This document shows positions 6,688-14,769 of a DNA stretch of 16,534 nt, piece after piece. The first letter of the stretch is position 1. The number at the start of each line of letters is the position of its first letter. This DNA comes from UBA9865 sp035647835 (GTDB lineage Bacteria > Bacillota > Dethiobacteria > Dethiobacterales > Dethiobacteraceae): contig DASRMS010000109.1 in the NCBI GenBank assembly GCA_035647835.1, positions 1 through 16,534 on the forward strand. The letters run 5' to 3'. The translations under genes were made by a program, and so were the position numbers. Under the pieces are notes generated by a model. That model was not told where the DNA came from. It searched no databases and worked only from the letters and a program-made list of their open reading frames with translations.

Positions 6688-6818
6688 TACCCCTTTCCGG
6701 TTAAATGATAATACTAATTTCCCGATCTTTATGCTATTCCCTGCTGTAGAAAAGTGAACAATTTGTGGAGACTATTATCTTCCTTAGGTAATAGTTACCT
6801 GTGACATAAGGTTGACGG

Positions 6819-6846
6819 TAGACATAAAAATCTGTTATTCTACAAT
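6819..6846 (+). promoter_or_regulatory. Candidate sigma-A promoter of the opp operon
   Basis: TAGACA (6819-6824) and TACAAT (6841-6846) are each 5 of 6 to consensus with a 16-base spacer. The palindrome at 6786-6800 ends 18 bases upstream of the -35 box, a usual place for a regulator site. This would give a 5' leader of about 235 bases. Confidence 0.5.
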
Positions 6847-6987
6847 ATGGACGATCTACTGCAAAATTAGCGGTGAATGAGATGCTTTTTAGACCGGCAC
6901 GAAAGGGAGTACTAGGGCAAGAACGGAATATATGGTTTACAGTCGAATATTTTTTATCAGCAAGAAAGCAGGGAAAATATTATTAAG

Positions 6988-7036
6988 GGCGAATATCTAT
7001 TCTAATACGCACTTATTTTTTTGTGCCTAATTCGTC
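6988..7036 (+). other. Leader hairpin ahead of oppB
   Basis: GGCGAAT (6988-6994) pairs with ATTCGTC (7030-7036) with one G-U pair, and GCAC/GTGC (7009-7012/7023-7026) pair inside. The U run lies in the inner loop, not after the stem, so this is not a normal terminator. It may be a leader fold. Confidence 0.35.
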
Positions 7037-7088
7037 ATTATTTTTAGTTATGCGATAGTGGATTGAACTTCAAGGAGGATTTAACAAG

Positions 7089-8006
7089 ATGGCACAATAT
7101 GTTGTCAAACGTATAGCTTTAGCGGTTGTTACCTTAATAATCGTTTCAACCTTTACCTTTTTTCTGATGTTTCTCGTTCCCGGCGGTCCTTTTCTGGCTG
7201 AAAAAGCCCCTTCAGCGGCAACATTGAAAGCACTCGAGGAAAAGTACGGTTTAGATCAGCCGATACCTATCCAGTACAAGAATTATATGCTACGTTTGCT
7301 TCAGGGAGACTTAGGCACCTCATTAAAACAGCGTGGCCGGGAAGTAAATAATATTATCTTTACTAGGTTACCTGTCTCAGCAAAAATCGGTGGACTTGCC
7401 ATTCTTCTGGCAGTAGTGGTTGGAGTGTTTTTAGGCTCCGTGGCGGCCTTAAACAGAGGAAAAACAATAGATAGTGTTATCATTTTCTTCTCAACCTGCG
7501 GCATTGCTGTTCCAGGCTTTGTGGTGTGTACGGTGCTGATGTATTTTCTTGGCGCTAAGTTAAATCTTTTGCCAACCTTCGGTTTAACTAGTTACAAGCA
7601 CTACATTATGCCGGTTATTGCTTTGGCTTTTTACCCCATGTCTTATATTTCTCGTTTAATGCGCTCCTGTATGTTGGACGTACTAGGACAGGACTATATG
7701 CGCACAGCTAAAGCTAAAGGCTTGTCGCAATGGAAGGCTTTGTTTAAGCATGCCTTACGTAATGCGATCTTACCCATTGTTACCTACTTGGGGCCGCTGC
7801 TTGCTTATACCCTAACCGGCAGCTTTATTGTGGAAAAGATCTTCACCATCCCCGGACTTGGCAATTCATTTATTAGCTCCATTACCGGTCGGGATTATCC
7901 ACTGATTATGGGGACAACCATTTTCTTGGCTTTTCTGATTATCACTATGAACGTTGTAGTTGACATTATCTACAAATTAGTCGATCCAAGAATTAAATTA
8001 AGTTAG
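7089..8006 (+). CDS. oppB: Oligopeptide/dipeptide ABC importer permease (OppB/DppB)
   Basis: First membrane subunit of the peptide importer. The 305 residues start with MAQYVVKRIALAVVTLIIVS, the usual OppB/DppB N-terminal membrane helix, and the family's LVPGGPF motif follows within the first 40 residues. An external loop (LEEKYGLDQPIPIQY) and a BPD_transp_1 core with six membrane segments follow. The ATPase-contact EAA loop reads AKAKGLSQWKALFKHALRN around 198-216, and the C terminus ends with the family-like YKLVDPRIKLS. An AAGGAGG ribosome binding site stands 10 bases before the ATG. It is the first of five co-directional genes. Peptide-length preference (di- or oligo-) and possible nickel or other substrates cannot be read from the permease. 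Confidence 0.9.
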   Translation: MAQYVVKRIALAVVTLIIVSTFTFFLMFLVPGGPFLAEKAPSAATLKALEEKYGLDQPIPIQYKNYMLRLLQGDLGTSLKQRGREVNNIIFTRLPVSAKIGGLAILLAVVVGVFLGSVAALNRGKTIDSVIIFFSTCGIAVPGFVVCTVLMYFLGAKLNLLPTFGLTSYKHYIMPVIALAFYPMSYISRLMRSCMLDVLGQDYMRTAKAKGLSQWKALFKHALRNAILPIVTYLGPLLAYTLTGSFIVEKIFTIPGLGNSFISSITGRDYPLIMGTTIFLAFLIITMNVVVDIIYKLVDPRIKLS

Positions 8007-8021
8007 GTGGTGCTGAAAAAC

Positions 8022-9101
8022 ATGAATCAGAAACAGCCATTTGCGATAAATATGAACCCTGACCAAAAAGTACCGCTCAGTTTTCATCTTAATCCTGAAG
8101 ATTTTGCACCCGCTAGTGATAGTGAGAAGCTAGAACTGGTCACGATGCGGGAAAGTGTTAGTTTCTGGGGTGACGGGATCAGACGTTTTCGTAAAAATAA
8201 ACTAGCCATGGCTAGTTTAGTAGTAGTAATTTTTATGATGTTTTTTGCTTTTGTTTTACCAAGATTTTATCCCTATAATTATGCTCAACAAATTCGCGGT
8301 AGTGAAGCCTTGGCTCCTTTCGAGTATTCGGCACCAGAACAGGCTGCAAAAGATGCAGGCGAGAAAATTTTCCCGCATATGCTCGGTACAGATACCCTGG
8401 GAAGGGATATCATGGCACGGGTGATGATGGGTAGTAGTGTTTCTATTCTGGTCGGACTAGTTGCCTCGACGATTATTTTGATCATCGGTTCTATTTACGG
8501 GGCGATGGCTGGTTATTTCGGCGGCTGGGTAGACACCATCATGATGCGTTTAGTTGATATCATTTATACAGTACCTGATATTTTGATTATTATCTTGCTT
8601 TCTGTAACACTGAAACATCCGCTGCAGGCTTTAGCAACAAAACCTGGCTTTGCCTGGATTAATACAGTTGGTGTTGGCTTGATCAGCATTTTTATTGTTT
8701 TCTCCTTGCTCTACTGGGTGGGTATGGCCCGTATTGTCAGAGGGCAAGTGCTGGCTTTAAAAGAATTGGAGTTTGTGTCCGCGGCCAAAGCTTTGGGTGC
8801 AAATCATAACCGCATTATCCGCAAGCACCTGTTAACAAACTGTATCGGTACTTTAATTGTAACTACCACTTTACAGATTCCTTCTTCTATTTTTACGGAG
8901 AGTTTTCTTAGCTTTTTAGGTCTTGGTGTATCTGCACCGATGCCTTCTTTAGGTTCGCTGGCCGCAACAGCACTTGACGGTATTTATTCCTATCCATACC
9001 GTCTCTTTGCACCGGCGTTTACTATTAGTGTGATTATTTTGGCCTTTAACCTACTAGGGGACGGTCTAAGGGATGCCTTTGATCCCAAACTAAAGAATTA
9101 G
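8022..9101 (+). CDS. oppC: Oligopeptide/dipeptide ABC importer permease (OppC/DppC)
   Basis: Second membrane subunit. The frame is open from a GTG at 8007, directly at the oppB stop, but the sequence there (AGGTGGTG, 8005-8012) looks like the ribosome binding site. The ATG at 8022, nine bases further, gives a better start and a 359-residue protein. The first 55 residues are polar and cytoplasmic, then the OppC-type segment FRKNKLAMASLVVVIFMMF begins the first membrane helix. The HMLGTDTLGRDIMARVMMGS motif is typical of OppC/DppC, and the EAA loop begins EFVSAAKALGANHNRIIRKH. The end LLGDGLRDAFDPKLKN is the family signature. An external insertion after helix 1 is also usual for OppC. Confidence 0.9.
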   Translation: MNQKQPFAINMNPDQKVPLSFHLNPEDFAPASDSEKLELVTMRESVSFWGDGIRRFRKNKLAMASLVVVIFMMFFAFVLPRFYPYNYAQQIRGSEALAPFEYSAPEQAAKDAGEKIFPHMLGTDTLGRDIMARVMMGSSVSILVGLVASTIILIIGSIYGAMAGYFGGWVDTIMMRLVDIIYTVPDILIIILLSVTLKHPLQALATKPGFAWINTVGVGLISIFIVFSLLYWVGMARIVRGQVLALKELEFVSAAKALGANHNRIIRKHLLTNCIGTLIVTTTLQIPSSIFTESFLSFLGLGVSAPMPSLGSLAATALDGIYSYPYRLFAPAFTISVIILAFNLLGDGLRDAFDPKLKN

Positions 9102-9112
9102 GGGGGCAGCAA

Positions 9113-10120
9113 ATGAGTGAATATCTAGTTAACATACAAAACTTGAAGCTCTCCTTTTTTACTCCGGCGGGCGAAGTTAAAGCACTCAATGATGTTACTA
9201 TACAAATGAAACAAGGCGATGTGTTAGGTATTGTCGGCGAATCAGGCAGTGGTAAATCTGTGACTGCCTATTCATTAATGGGTTTAGTGCCTGAGCCCGG
9301 TCGTATTATTTCCGGCTCTATTGAATTTGACGGTCATCCTATGCATACGATGACGGAAAAAGAATTACGGCAAATACGCGGCAATGAAATTAGTATTATC
9401 TTTCAGGACCCGATGACTTCGCTGAATCCTGTTTTCACTGTTGGTAATCAAATTGAAGAAGTAATTCTTTTGCATACCGATAAAAATCGCAAACAAGCAA
9501 GAGAACGCGCTGAAGAGCTATTAAATTTAGTCGGCATTAATGAACCACGGAAGCGTTTACGGCAGTATCCGCACGAACTTTCCGGCGGTATGCGTCAAAG
9601 GGTGATGATTGCCATAGCCTTGGCCTGCGAGCCCAAACTATTGATAGCTGACGAACCAACAACGGCACTTGATGTTACTATTCAGGCGCAGATTCTGGAG
9701 TTAATGAATGATTTAAAAGAAAAGATCGGTATGTCTATTATTATGATTACGCACGATTTGGGCGTTGTGGCCAGCATGTGTGAGAAAATTGCTGTGATGT
9801 ACGCCGGTAAAATCGTTGAATATGGCACGGCTGATGAAATATTCTATAATCCTCACCATGAATACACCAAGGGATTATTACTGAGTATCCCGAAACTTAC
9901 CGCTACAGATCATGAAAAATTGATTCCCATTGAGGGTACTCCCGTTGATATGCTGATGCCGCCGAAAGGCTGTCCTTTTGCCCCACGCTGCAATAGCTGT
10001 ATGAAAATCTGCTTAAAAGAAATGCCGCCCTATACCGATGTTAATGACGACCACTATAGTGCCTGCTGGTTGTTGCAGAAACAAGCGTACAAGATGATAA
10101 AGGATGGGGTTGCACGATGA
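9113..10120 (+). CDS. oppD: Oligopeptide ABC importer ATPase (OppD/DppD)
   Basis: First of two ATPases of the importer. In 335 residues it has Walker A GESGSGKSV at 42-50, Q-loop Gln98 in FQDPMTSLNP, signature LSGGMRQRV at 156-164, Walker B LLIADE at 176-181, D-loop TALD and H-loop His214. The C-terminal oligo_HPY extension carries the conserved cysteine cluster (GCPFAPRC, then two further Cys and a CW near the end) that in some members binds an iron-sulfur cluster. It starts 11 bases after oppC behind an AGGGGGG-type ribosome binding site and overlaps oppF by four bases (ATGA). Confidence 0.92.
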   Translation: MSEYLVNIQNLKLSFFTPAGEVKALNDVTIQMKQGDVLGIVGESGSGKSVTAYSLMGLVPEPGRIISGSIEFDGHPMHTMTEKELRQIRGNEISIIFQDPMTSLNPVFTVGNQIEEVILLHTDKNRKQARERAEELLNLVGINEPRKRLRQYPHELSGGMRQRVMIAIALACEPKLLIADEPTTALDVTIQAQILELMNDLKEKIGMSIIMITHDLGVVASMCEKIAVMYAGKIVEYGTADEIFYNPHHEYTKGLLLSIPKLTATDHEKLIPIEGTPVDMLMPPKGCPFAPRCNSCMKICLKEMPPYTDVNDDHYSACWLLQKQAYKMIKDGVAR

Positions 10121-11082
10121 ACAAACTAGTCGAAGTTCAAAACTTAAAACAATATTTCCCGGCAGGCAGCAATTCTTTATTCAATAAACGCTTTATCAAG
10201 GCTGTTGACGATGTTTCTTTTTCGATTAACAAAGGGGAAACGCTAGGGCTAGTCGGTGAATCTGGCTGTGGCAAAACTACCACCGGTAAAAGCACGATTC
10301 GTCTGCACGAACCTACTGCAGGCAAAATTATCTATGACGGTAAGGATATCACCAAAGTTAATATGCTGCCCTATCGTCGCAAAATGCAAATAGTTTTCCA
10401 AGATCCCTATGCTTCTTTAGATCCCCGCATGACAGTTTCAGATATCGTCGGCGAAGCTATTGATATTCATAAACTAGCTTCCAGCAAAGCTGAACGTAAA
10501 GATAAAGTGATCACCATCTTGGAACGTGTAGGACTTAACTCTGAGCATGCTAACCGTTTTCCGCATGAGTTTTCCGGTGGACAACGTCAGCGCATTGGTA
10601 TTGCCCGGTCCTTAGCTGTAGATCCAGAATTTATTGTCTGTGACGAGCCTGTTTCAGCCTTGGATGTCTCTATTCAGGCACAAATTATTAATATGTTTGA
10701 AGATTTACAGGATGAAATGGGACTAACGTATTTATTCATTGCTCATGATCTCTCTGTAGTTAAGCATATTTCTAATCGTATCGGTGTGATGTATCTGGGG
10801 AAATTGGTGGAGTTAGCTGATAGTTTAGAATTAGCCTTTCATAGTCTGCATCCTTACACTAAATCTCTTGTTTCAGCTATCCCGGTACCAGATCCCAGAA
10901 TCTCACGCCAACAGAAGCGTATTGTGTTGGAAGGTGATGTGCCAAGCCCCTTGGATCCGCCTTCAGGTTGTCGTTTCCGTACACGCTGCCAATATGCTAC
11001 AAAAATATGTGCAGAACAAGAACCGGAATTCAAAGAGGTGGCCAGCGACCACTTTGTTGCTTGCCATCACTGCTGTGAATAG
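10117..11082 (+). CDS. oppF: Oligopeptide ABC importer ATPase (OppF/DppF)
   Basis: Second ATPase of the heterodimer. In 321 residues it shows Walker A GESGCGKTT at 47-55, Q-loop Gln94 in FQDPYASLDP, signature FSGGQRQRI at 151-159, Walker B FIVCDE at 171-176 and the SALD D-loop. The oligo_HPY C-terminal region has cysteines at PPSGCRFRTRCQYA and near the end (ACHHCCE). The N-terminal LKQYFP and VDDVSF segments are characteristic of OppF. The start codon overlaps the oppD stop (ATGA), so the two ATPases are translationally coupled, as expected for subunits needed one to one. Confidence 0.92.
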   Translation: MNKLVEVQNLKQYFPAGSNSLFNKRFIKAVDDVSFSINKGETLGLVGESGCGKTTTGKSTIRLHEPTAGKIIYDGKDITKVNMLPYRRKMQIVFQDPYASLDPRMTVSDIVGEAIDIHKLASSKAERKDKVITILERVGLNSEHANRFPHEFSGGQRQRIGIARSLAVDPEFIVCDEPVSALDVSIQAQIINMFEDLQDEMGLTYLFIAHDLSVVKHISNRIGVMYLGKLVELADSLELAFHSLHPYTKSLVSAIPVPDPRISRQQKRIVLEGDVPSPLDPPSGCRFRTRCQYATKICAEQEPEFKEVASDHFVACHHCCE

Positions 11083-11084
11083 AG

Positions 11085-11112
11085 TTTAAGCTCTCTATCT
11101 CAGAGGCTTAAA
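11085..11112 (+). other. Intercistronic hairpin between oppF and oppA
   Basis: TTTAAGC (11085-11091) pairs with GCTTAAA (11106-11112), continued by CTCT/AGAG (11093-11096/11102-11105) with one bulged base. It lies three bases after the oppF stop and lacks a U tract. Placed just before the binding-protein gene, it fits an mRNA-processing or 3'-protection element that allows more binding protein than membrane subunits. Confidence 0.6.
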
Positions 11113-11144
11113 TATAGATGAAAAAAAGAGGAGGAAAAGAAAGA

Positions 11145-12761
11145 ATGAAGAAGCTTTCATTTCTACTAGCATTAATGATGCTGGTAGGCGGCGTGCTGGT
11201 TGGCTGCGGCGGCGGCAACACCGATGGCGAAGGCAACGGTGACAATGCTGAAGTAGTACTGCCTGTACACGTTGGTACGAACCCTGACACCATAGACCCT
11301 GCATTAAACTCTGCAGTTGATGGTGCCACATTGATTATTCATGGTTTCGAGGGTCTTTACATCTTGGATAAAGATGGTGTGCCGACTCCTGGTCAAGCCG
11401 AGACTGTAGACATCAGTGATGATGGTCTTACCTACACCTTCCATCTTCGTGACGGTCTCAAATGGAGTGACGGTTCAGATCTGACAGCTGAAGACTTTGT
11501 TTATTCCTGGAACAGAGCTATTGCTCCAGAAACAGCTGCTGACTACGCCTATATGTTTGAATCCATTAAAGGTTTTGCTGATGGCGAACTAGATGTAACT
11601 GCTGTTGATGCCAAGACATTAGAAGTTAACTTGGTTGCTGTAACTCCTTACTTCCTGGAGTTAACTGCCTTCCCGACCTTTAGCCCTGTCCAAAAAGCTA
11701 CAGTTGAAGCTAATGGCGAACAGTGGGCTCTAGCTCCTGAAACTTATGTTGGCAACGGCCCCTACAAGTTAGTAGAGTGGACTCCATCTGCTAACATGGT
11801 TTATGAGAAAAATGAAAACTACTGGAACGTAGCTGCTTTAGGTCCTGACAAAATCAACTTCATTCTCATGGAAGATGCTAACGCTGTTTTAGCAGCTTTC
11901 GAAACTGGCGAAATTCTCTTTGGTGACGACATTCCTACCGAAGAAATTGATGCTTGGAGAGATAAAGACGAGTTCTATATTGAAGGTCAACTTGGCACCT
12001 ATTATGTCAGCTTCAATACGCAAAAAGCACCTTTTGACGATCCTCTCGTGCGTGAAGCCTTTAGTCTGGCCATTGATCGTGAATTTATTTGCAAAGAAAT
12101 CGGTAAAGGCGGACAACAACCCGCTAGCGCATTTGTTGCCATCGGTTTATCTGACGCTGATCCCACTAAAGAATTCCGTGATGTAGGCGGCGACTATTAT
12201 GATCCTACCGCAGCTGGCTTCGAAGCTAACCTTGCTAGAGCTAAAGAGGCACTAAAAGAAGCTGGTTATGAAAACGGTGAAGGGCTACCTGCCGTGGAAT
12301 ATTTGTACAACGTAGAAGGCGACGGTCATAGACTGATTGCTGAAGCCCTGCAACAAATGTGGGGCGAACTCGGCGTAGAAGTAACCTTAGGTTCTCAAGA
12401 ATGGGCAACCTTCTTGAACACCCGTAAAAACGGCGACTACCAAATCGCACGTAACGGTTGGTTAGGTGACTACAACGATCCTATTTCCTTCTTGGATATG
12501 TGGATTACCAGCAGTGGTAACAACGATGCTCAATGGTCAAATGCTGAATACGACAAGCTGATTGCTGACGTTAAAGCTTCCAGTGACCAAGCAGAGCGTT
12601 TTGAAAAAATGCATAAAGCGGAAGATATCATCTTTGAAGAGTCCATGTTGGCTCCAATTTATTACTATGTAGATCTCTATCTCATGAGTAATAAATTACA
12701 AAATGCCTACTCTTCTCCGCTAGGCTACAAATACTTCATGTTTGCTACTGTTGCTGAATAG
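11145..12761 (+). CDS. oppA: Oligopeptide-binding lipoprotein (SBP_bac_5 family, OppA)
   Basis: Extracellular peptide receptor for the transporter encoded upstream. The frame is open from an ATG at 11118, but that start would make the GAGGAGG (11128-11134) coding. The ATG at 11145 lies ten bases after this ribosome binding site and gives a proper signal peptide, so it is preferred. The 538-residue product has a lipobox L-V-G-C with Cys21, a Gly-rich linker, then the family-5 fold: NPDTIDPALNSAVDG, TYTFHLRDGLKWSDGSDLTA with the family's peptide-binding domain start, WNRAIAPE, YVGNGPYKLVEW and LVREAFSLAIDRE. Codons are visibly biased to GCT, GGT, GAC and AAC relative to the permease genes, as expected for an abundant protein. 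Its place last in the operon, after a hairpin, is less usual than first. The family is certain; peptide specificity is unknown. Confidence 0.93.
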   Translation: MKKLSFLLALMMLVGGVLVGCGGGNTDGEGNGDNAEVVLPVHVGTNPDTIDPALNSAVDGATLIIHGFEGLYILDKDGVPTPGQAETVDISDDGLTYTFHLRDGLKWSDGSDLTAEDFVYSWNRAIAPETAADYAYMFESIKGFADGELDVTAVDAKTLEVNLVAVTPYFLELTAFPTFSPVQKATVEANGEQWALAPETYVGNGPYKLVEWTPSANMVYEKNENYWNVAALGPDKINFILMEDANAVLAAFETGEILFGDDIPTEEIDAWRDKDEFYIEGQLGTYYVSFNTQKAPFDDPLVREAFSLAIDREFICKEIGKGGQQPASAFVAIGLSDADPTKEFRDVGGDYYDPTAAGFEANLARAKEALKEAGYENGEGLPAVEYLYNVEGDGHRLIAEALQQMWGELGVEVTLGSQEWATFLNTRKNGDYQIARNGWLGDYNDPISFLDMWITSSGNNDAQWSNAEYDKLIADVKASSDQAERFEKMHKAEDIIFEESMLAPIYYYVDLYLMSNKLQNAYSSPLGYKYFMFATVAE

Positions 12762-12774
12762 TAAAGAGGTATCT

Positions 12775-12808
12775 AAAGAGGCTGAGTTTACTCAGCCTCT
12801 TTTTTTTA
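12775..12808 (+). terminator. Intrinsic terminator of the opp operon
   Basis: AAAGAGGCTGAG (12775-12786) pairs perfectly with CTCAGCCTCTTT (12791-12802) around a TTTA loop and continues in a T run to 12808. Confidence 0.95.
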
Positions 12809-12809
12809 C

Positions 12810-12839
12810 TTTCCATAATGAGCTTTTTTATGGTAAAAT
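12810..12839 (+). promoter_or_regulatory. Candidate extended -10 promoter for the ACT/UPF0210 genes
   Basis: TGGTAAAAT (12831-12839) is an extended -10 element, with TTTCCA (12810-12815) as a partial -35 box 18 bases upstream. The 11-base core TATGGTAAAAT is identical to that upstream of the CoA-disulfide reductase (3468-3478). It begins right after the opp terminator. Confidence 0.5.
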
Positions 12840-12895
12840 AGGGCGCAAGTAAGGGTCGCAGAAAAGGTCAGTATAAATATTAAGGAGCGATGATC

Positions 12896-13192
12896 ATGAC
12901 AAACCAGCAGGATACAGCTGGCAGCCGGGTAATAGTCAGCGTGCTAGGAGTAGATAGAGTTGGTATTATAGCTGCTGTGGCCAATATTCTCGCGGATAAC
13001 AATGTAAATATCCTCGATATTAGCCAAACTACGATGCAGGAGCTTTTTACGATGATCTTGATCGCCGACATGGAGCACAGCACTATCGACTTAGCAGCCT
13101 TAAAGGAGCAGCTTGCGCAGTTAGGACAAAAGCTAGGGTTAAAAATTGATGCTCAACACGAAAATGCTTTTCGCTACATGCACCGGCTTTAA
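12896..13192 (+). CDS. ACT-domain protein, UPF0237 family
   Basis: A single ACT domain, a small ligand-binding fold that usually senses amino acids. The frame is open from an ATG at 12890, but AAGGAG (12882-12887) stands only two bases before it and eight bases before the ATG at 12896, so 12896 is preferred. The 98-residue product reads VIVSVLGVDRVGIIAAVANI at about 12-31, with the ACT-typical Gly in the first turn. NVNILDISQTTMQELFTMIL then follows as the second strand-helix unit. It ends 15 bases before a UPF0210 gene, the conserved partner of UPF0237 in many Firmicutes (for example the adjacent pair in pneumococci). The ligand is unknown. A regulatory partner for the next gene is the natural inference. 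Confidence 0.88.
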   Translation: MTNQQDTAGSRVIVSVLGVDRVGIIAAVANILADNNVNILDISQTTMQELFTMILIADMEHSTIDLAALKEQLAQLGQKLGLKIDAQHENAFRYMHRL

Positions 13193-13207
13193 GAAGGAGA
13201 ACAAACT

Positions 13208-14566
13208 ATGTTAACAATGCAAGAAATAATGGAAACTATTAAGATGGTACAAGAGGAGCATTTGGACATTCGCACGATTACTATGGGCATTAGCCTGCTC
13301 GATTGTGCAGACAGTAATGCAAAACAAGCCTGCCGGAAAATCTACGATAAAATTACGCGTTTGGCTGGTAACCTGGTCTCAGTAGGTGAGAGTTTAGCCC
13401 GAGAATTTGGTATTCCCATCGTAAACAAACGCATCTCAGTCACTCCTATTGCCCTCGTTGCGGAAACAGCAGCTGTAGATAATTATGTGGCCTTTGCCCA
13501 GACTTTAGACCGCGCTGCTGCAGAAGTAGGTGTTAATTTTATTGGTGGTTTTTCCGCACTCGTACATAAAGGTTTTACCACAGGTGATCAAATTCTGCTG
13601 AACTCTATTCCTCAAGCTCTGGCAGAAACAGAGCGAGTTTGTGCATCCGTTAATGTCGCTACCACGAGAGCCGGTATTAACATGGATGCGGTCTACCAAA
13701 TGGGTAAGATTGTTAAAGAAACAGCAGCCTTAACAGCAGATCGCGATGGACTGGGGTGTGCCAAGCTAGTTGTTTTTGCCAACGTACCAGAAGATAATCC
13801 TTTTATGGCTGGAGCTTTTCATGGTGTGGGAGAACCAGAATGTGTGATTAATACGGGTGTAAGTGGCCCAGGAGTAGTCAAGAATGCTGTAGAAAGAGTA
13901 TCAGGTGCTGATTTTGGCACACTATCAGAGACAATTAAAAAAACAGCATTCAAAATCACCCGCATGGGGGAACTGGTGGGACGTGCGGCAGCTGAACGTT
14001 TGGGTGTTCCTTTTGGCATAGTTGACCTTTCTTTGGCACCGACACCGGCAGTAGGTGATAGTGTGGCAGAAATCCTTGAAGCCATGGGTTTGGAACGTTG
14101 TGGTACACACGGCACTACCGCTGCTTTGGCCTTATTAAATGATGCAGTAAAAAAAGGAGGAGCCATGGCATCTTCTTATGTTGGTGGTCTGTCCGGTGCG
14201 TTTATTCCTGTCAGTGAAGATGCTGGCATGATCCGGGCAGTTGTTGATGGCGCACTCACCTTGGAGAAGCTAGAAGCAATGACTTGCGTCTGCTCCGTCG
14301 GCTTAGATATGATTGCTGTGCCGGGAGAAACCTCAGCAGAAACAATTGCTGCGATTATTGCCGACGAGGCGGCCATAGGTGTGATTAACAATAAAACTAC
14401 CGCCGTCAGAATTATTCCGGCGCCAGGTAAAGTCGTAGGTGATAGTGTAGAATTTGGCGGACTGCTGGGAAGAGCACCTGTGATGCCGCTTAATAAATAT
14501 GCGTCAACAGATTTCGTACGCCGTGGTGGTCGTATTCCTGCTCCAATACACAGCCTCCGCAACTAA
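13208..14566 (+). CDS. UPF0210 (DUF711, 'PFL family') protein of unknown function
   Basis: Function is not established. The 452 residues match UPF0210 in length and sequence feel: MQEIMETIKMVQEEHLDIRT at the start, ITMGISLLDCAD, VNKRISVTPIALVAE, FIGGFSALVHKGFT, GVSGPGVVKNAVER and the C-terminal GGRIPAPIHSLRN. Structures in this family resemble the ten-stranded barrel of pyruvate formate-lyase and ribonucleotide reductase, hence the name. The glycyl-radical RVxGY-type motif is not present here, so no radical chemistry can be claimed. Gly-rich stretches and conserved Cys residues (for example LDCADSN, TCVCSVGLDM) may be part of an active site. The ATG follows AAGAAGGAGA at good spacing. The ACT-domain gene directly upstream is the usual neighbour. 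Confidence 0.9.
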   Translation: MLTMQEIMETIKMVQEEHLDIRTITMGISLLDCADSNAKQACRKIYDKITRLAGNLVSVGESLAREFGIPIVNKRISVTPIALVAETAAVDNYVAFAQTLDRAAAEVGVNFIGGFSALVHKGFTTGDQILLNSIPQALAETERVCASVNVATTRAGINMDAVYQMGKIVKETAALTADRDGLGCAKLVVFANVPEDNPFMAGAFHGVGEPECVINTGVSGPGVVKNAVERVSGADFGTLSETIKKTAFKITRMGELVGRAAAERLGVPFGIVDLSLAPTPAVGDSVAEILEAMGLERCGTHGTTAALALLNDAVKKGGAMASSYVGGLSGAFIPVSEDAGMIRAVVDGALTLEKLEAMTCVCSVGLDMIAVPGETSAETIAAIIADEAAIGVINNKTTAVRIIPAPGKVVGDSVEFGGLLGRAPVMPLNKYASTDFVRRGGRIPAPIHSLRN

Positions 14567-14581
14567 AACGTGGTGTCGTGT

Positions 14582-14613
14582 AGTCTGTGCGGGCGAACTC
14601 GTACAGACTTTTC
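14582..14613 (+). terminator. Intrinsic terminator after the UPF0210 gene
   Basis: AGTCTGTGC (14582-14590) pairs with GTACAGACT (14601-14609), one G-U pair, around a ten-base loop, followed by TTTT. Confidence 0.8.
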
Positions 14614-14671
14614 CGCTTCAGAGGTAATCACGGCAAGAAAAACAACGCATTTGTCAGTCTAAATAGAGCAA

Positions 14672-14699
14672 TTGACATTTTGCCTGAATTTGTTACAAT
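14672..14699 (+). promoter_or_regulatory. Sigma-A promoter of the speD remnant/speE/ndk genes
   Basis: A perfect TTGACA (14672-14677) and TACAAT (14694-14699, 5 of 6) are separated by 16 bases. It is the best promoter in the window. The leader that follows has a small hairpin AGCATC/GATGCT (14748-14753/14757-14762). Confidence 0.8.
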
Positions 14700-14769
14700 T
14701 TAACTTGATGTCCAAACGGCCAGACGTTGTCATAGCGGGGCAAAAAAAGCATCAAGGATGCTTCACAAA

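Larger units (their letters stand above)
6688..7088. other. 400-base divergent intergenic region between the CBS gene and the opp operon
   Basis: No gene is seen here. It holds a perfect 15-base palindrome (AGGTAA, TAG, TTACCT at 6786-6800), a candidate promoter at 6819-6846 reading toward opp, and a leader hairpin at 6988-7036 before the oppB ribosome binding site. A TATTAT box around 6705 on the minus strand may serve the CBS gene, but I see no good -35 partner. Confidence 0.6.

Noticed and set aside
13819..14166. Long minus-strand frame within the UPF0210 gene, and similar ones within cdr and trpZ
   Set aside because: These are antisense frames of conserved genes, rich in Pro/Ser/Thr, without ribosome binding sites.
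13208..14566. Glycyl-radical enzyme
   Set aside because: The family name 'PFL' refers to fold similarity. The C-terminal glycyl-radical motif is not present and no activating enzyme gene is adjacent.
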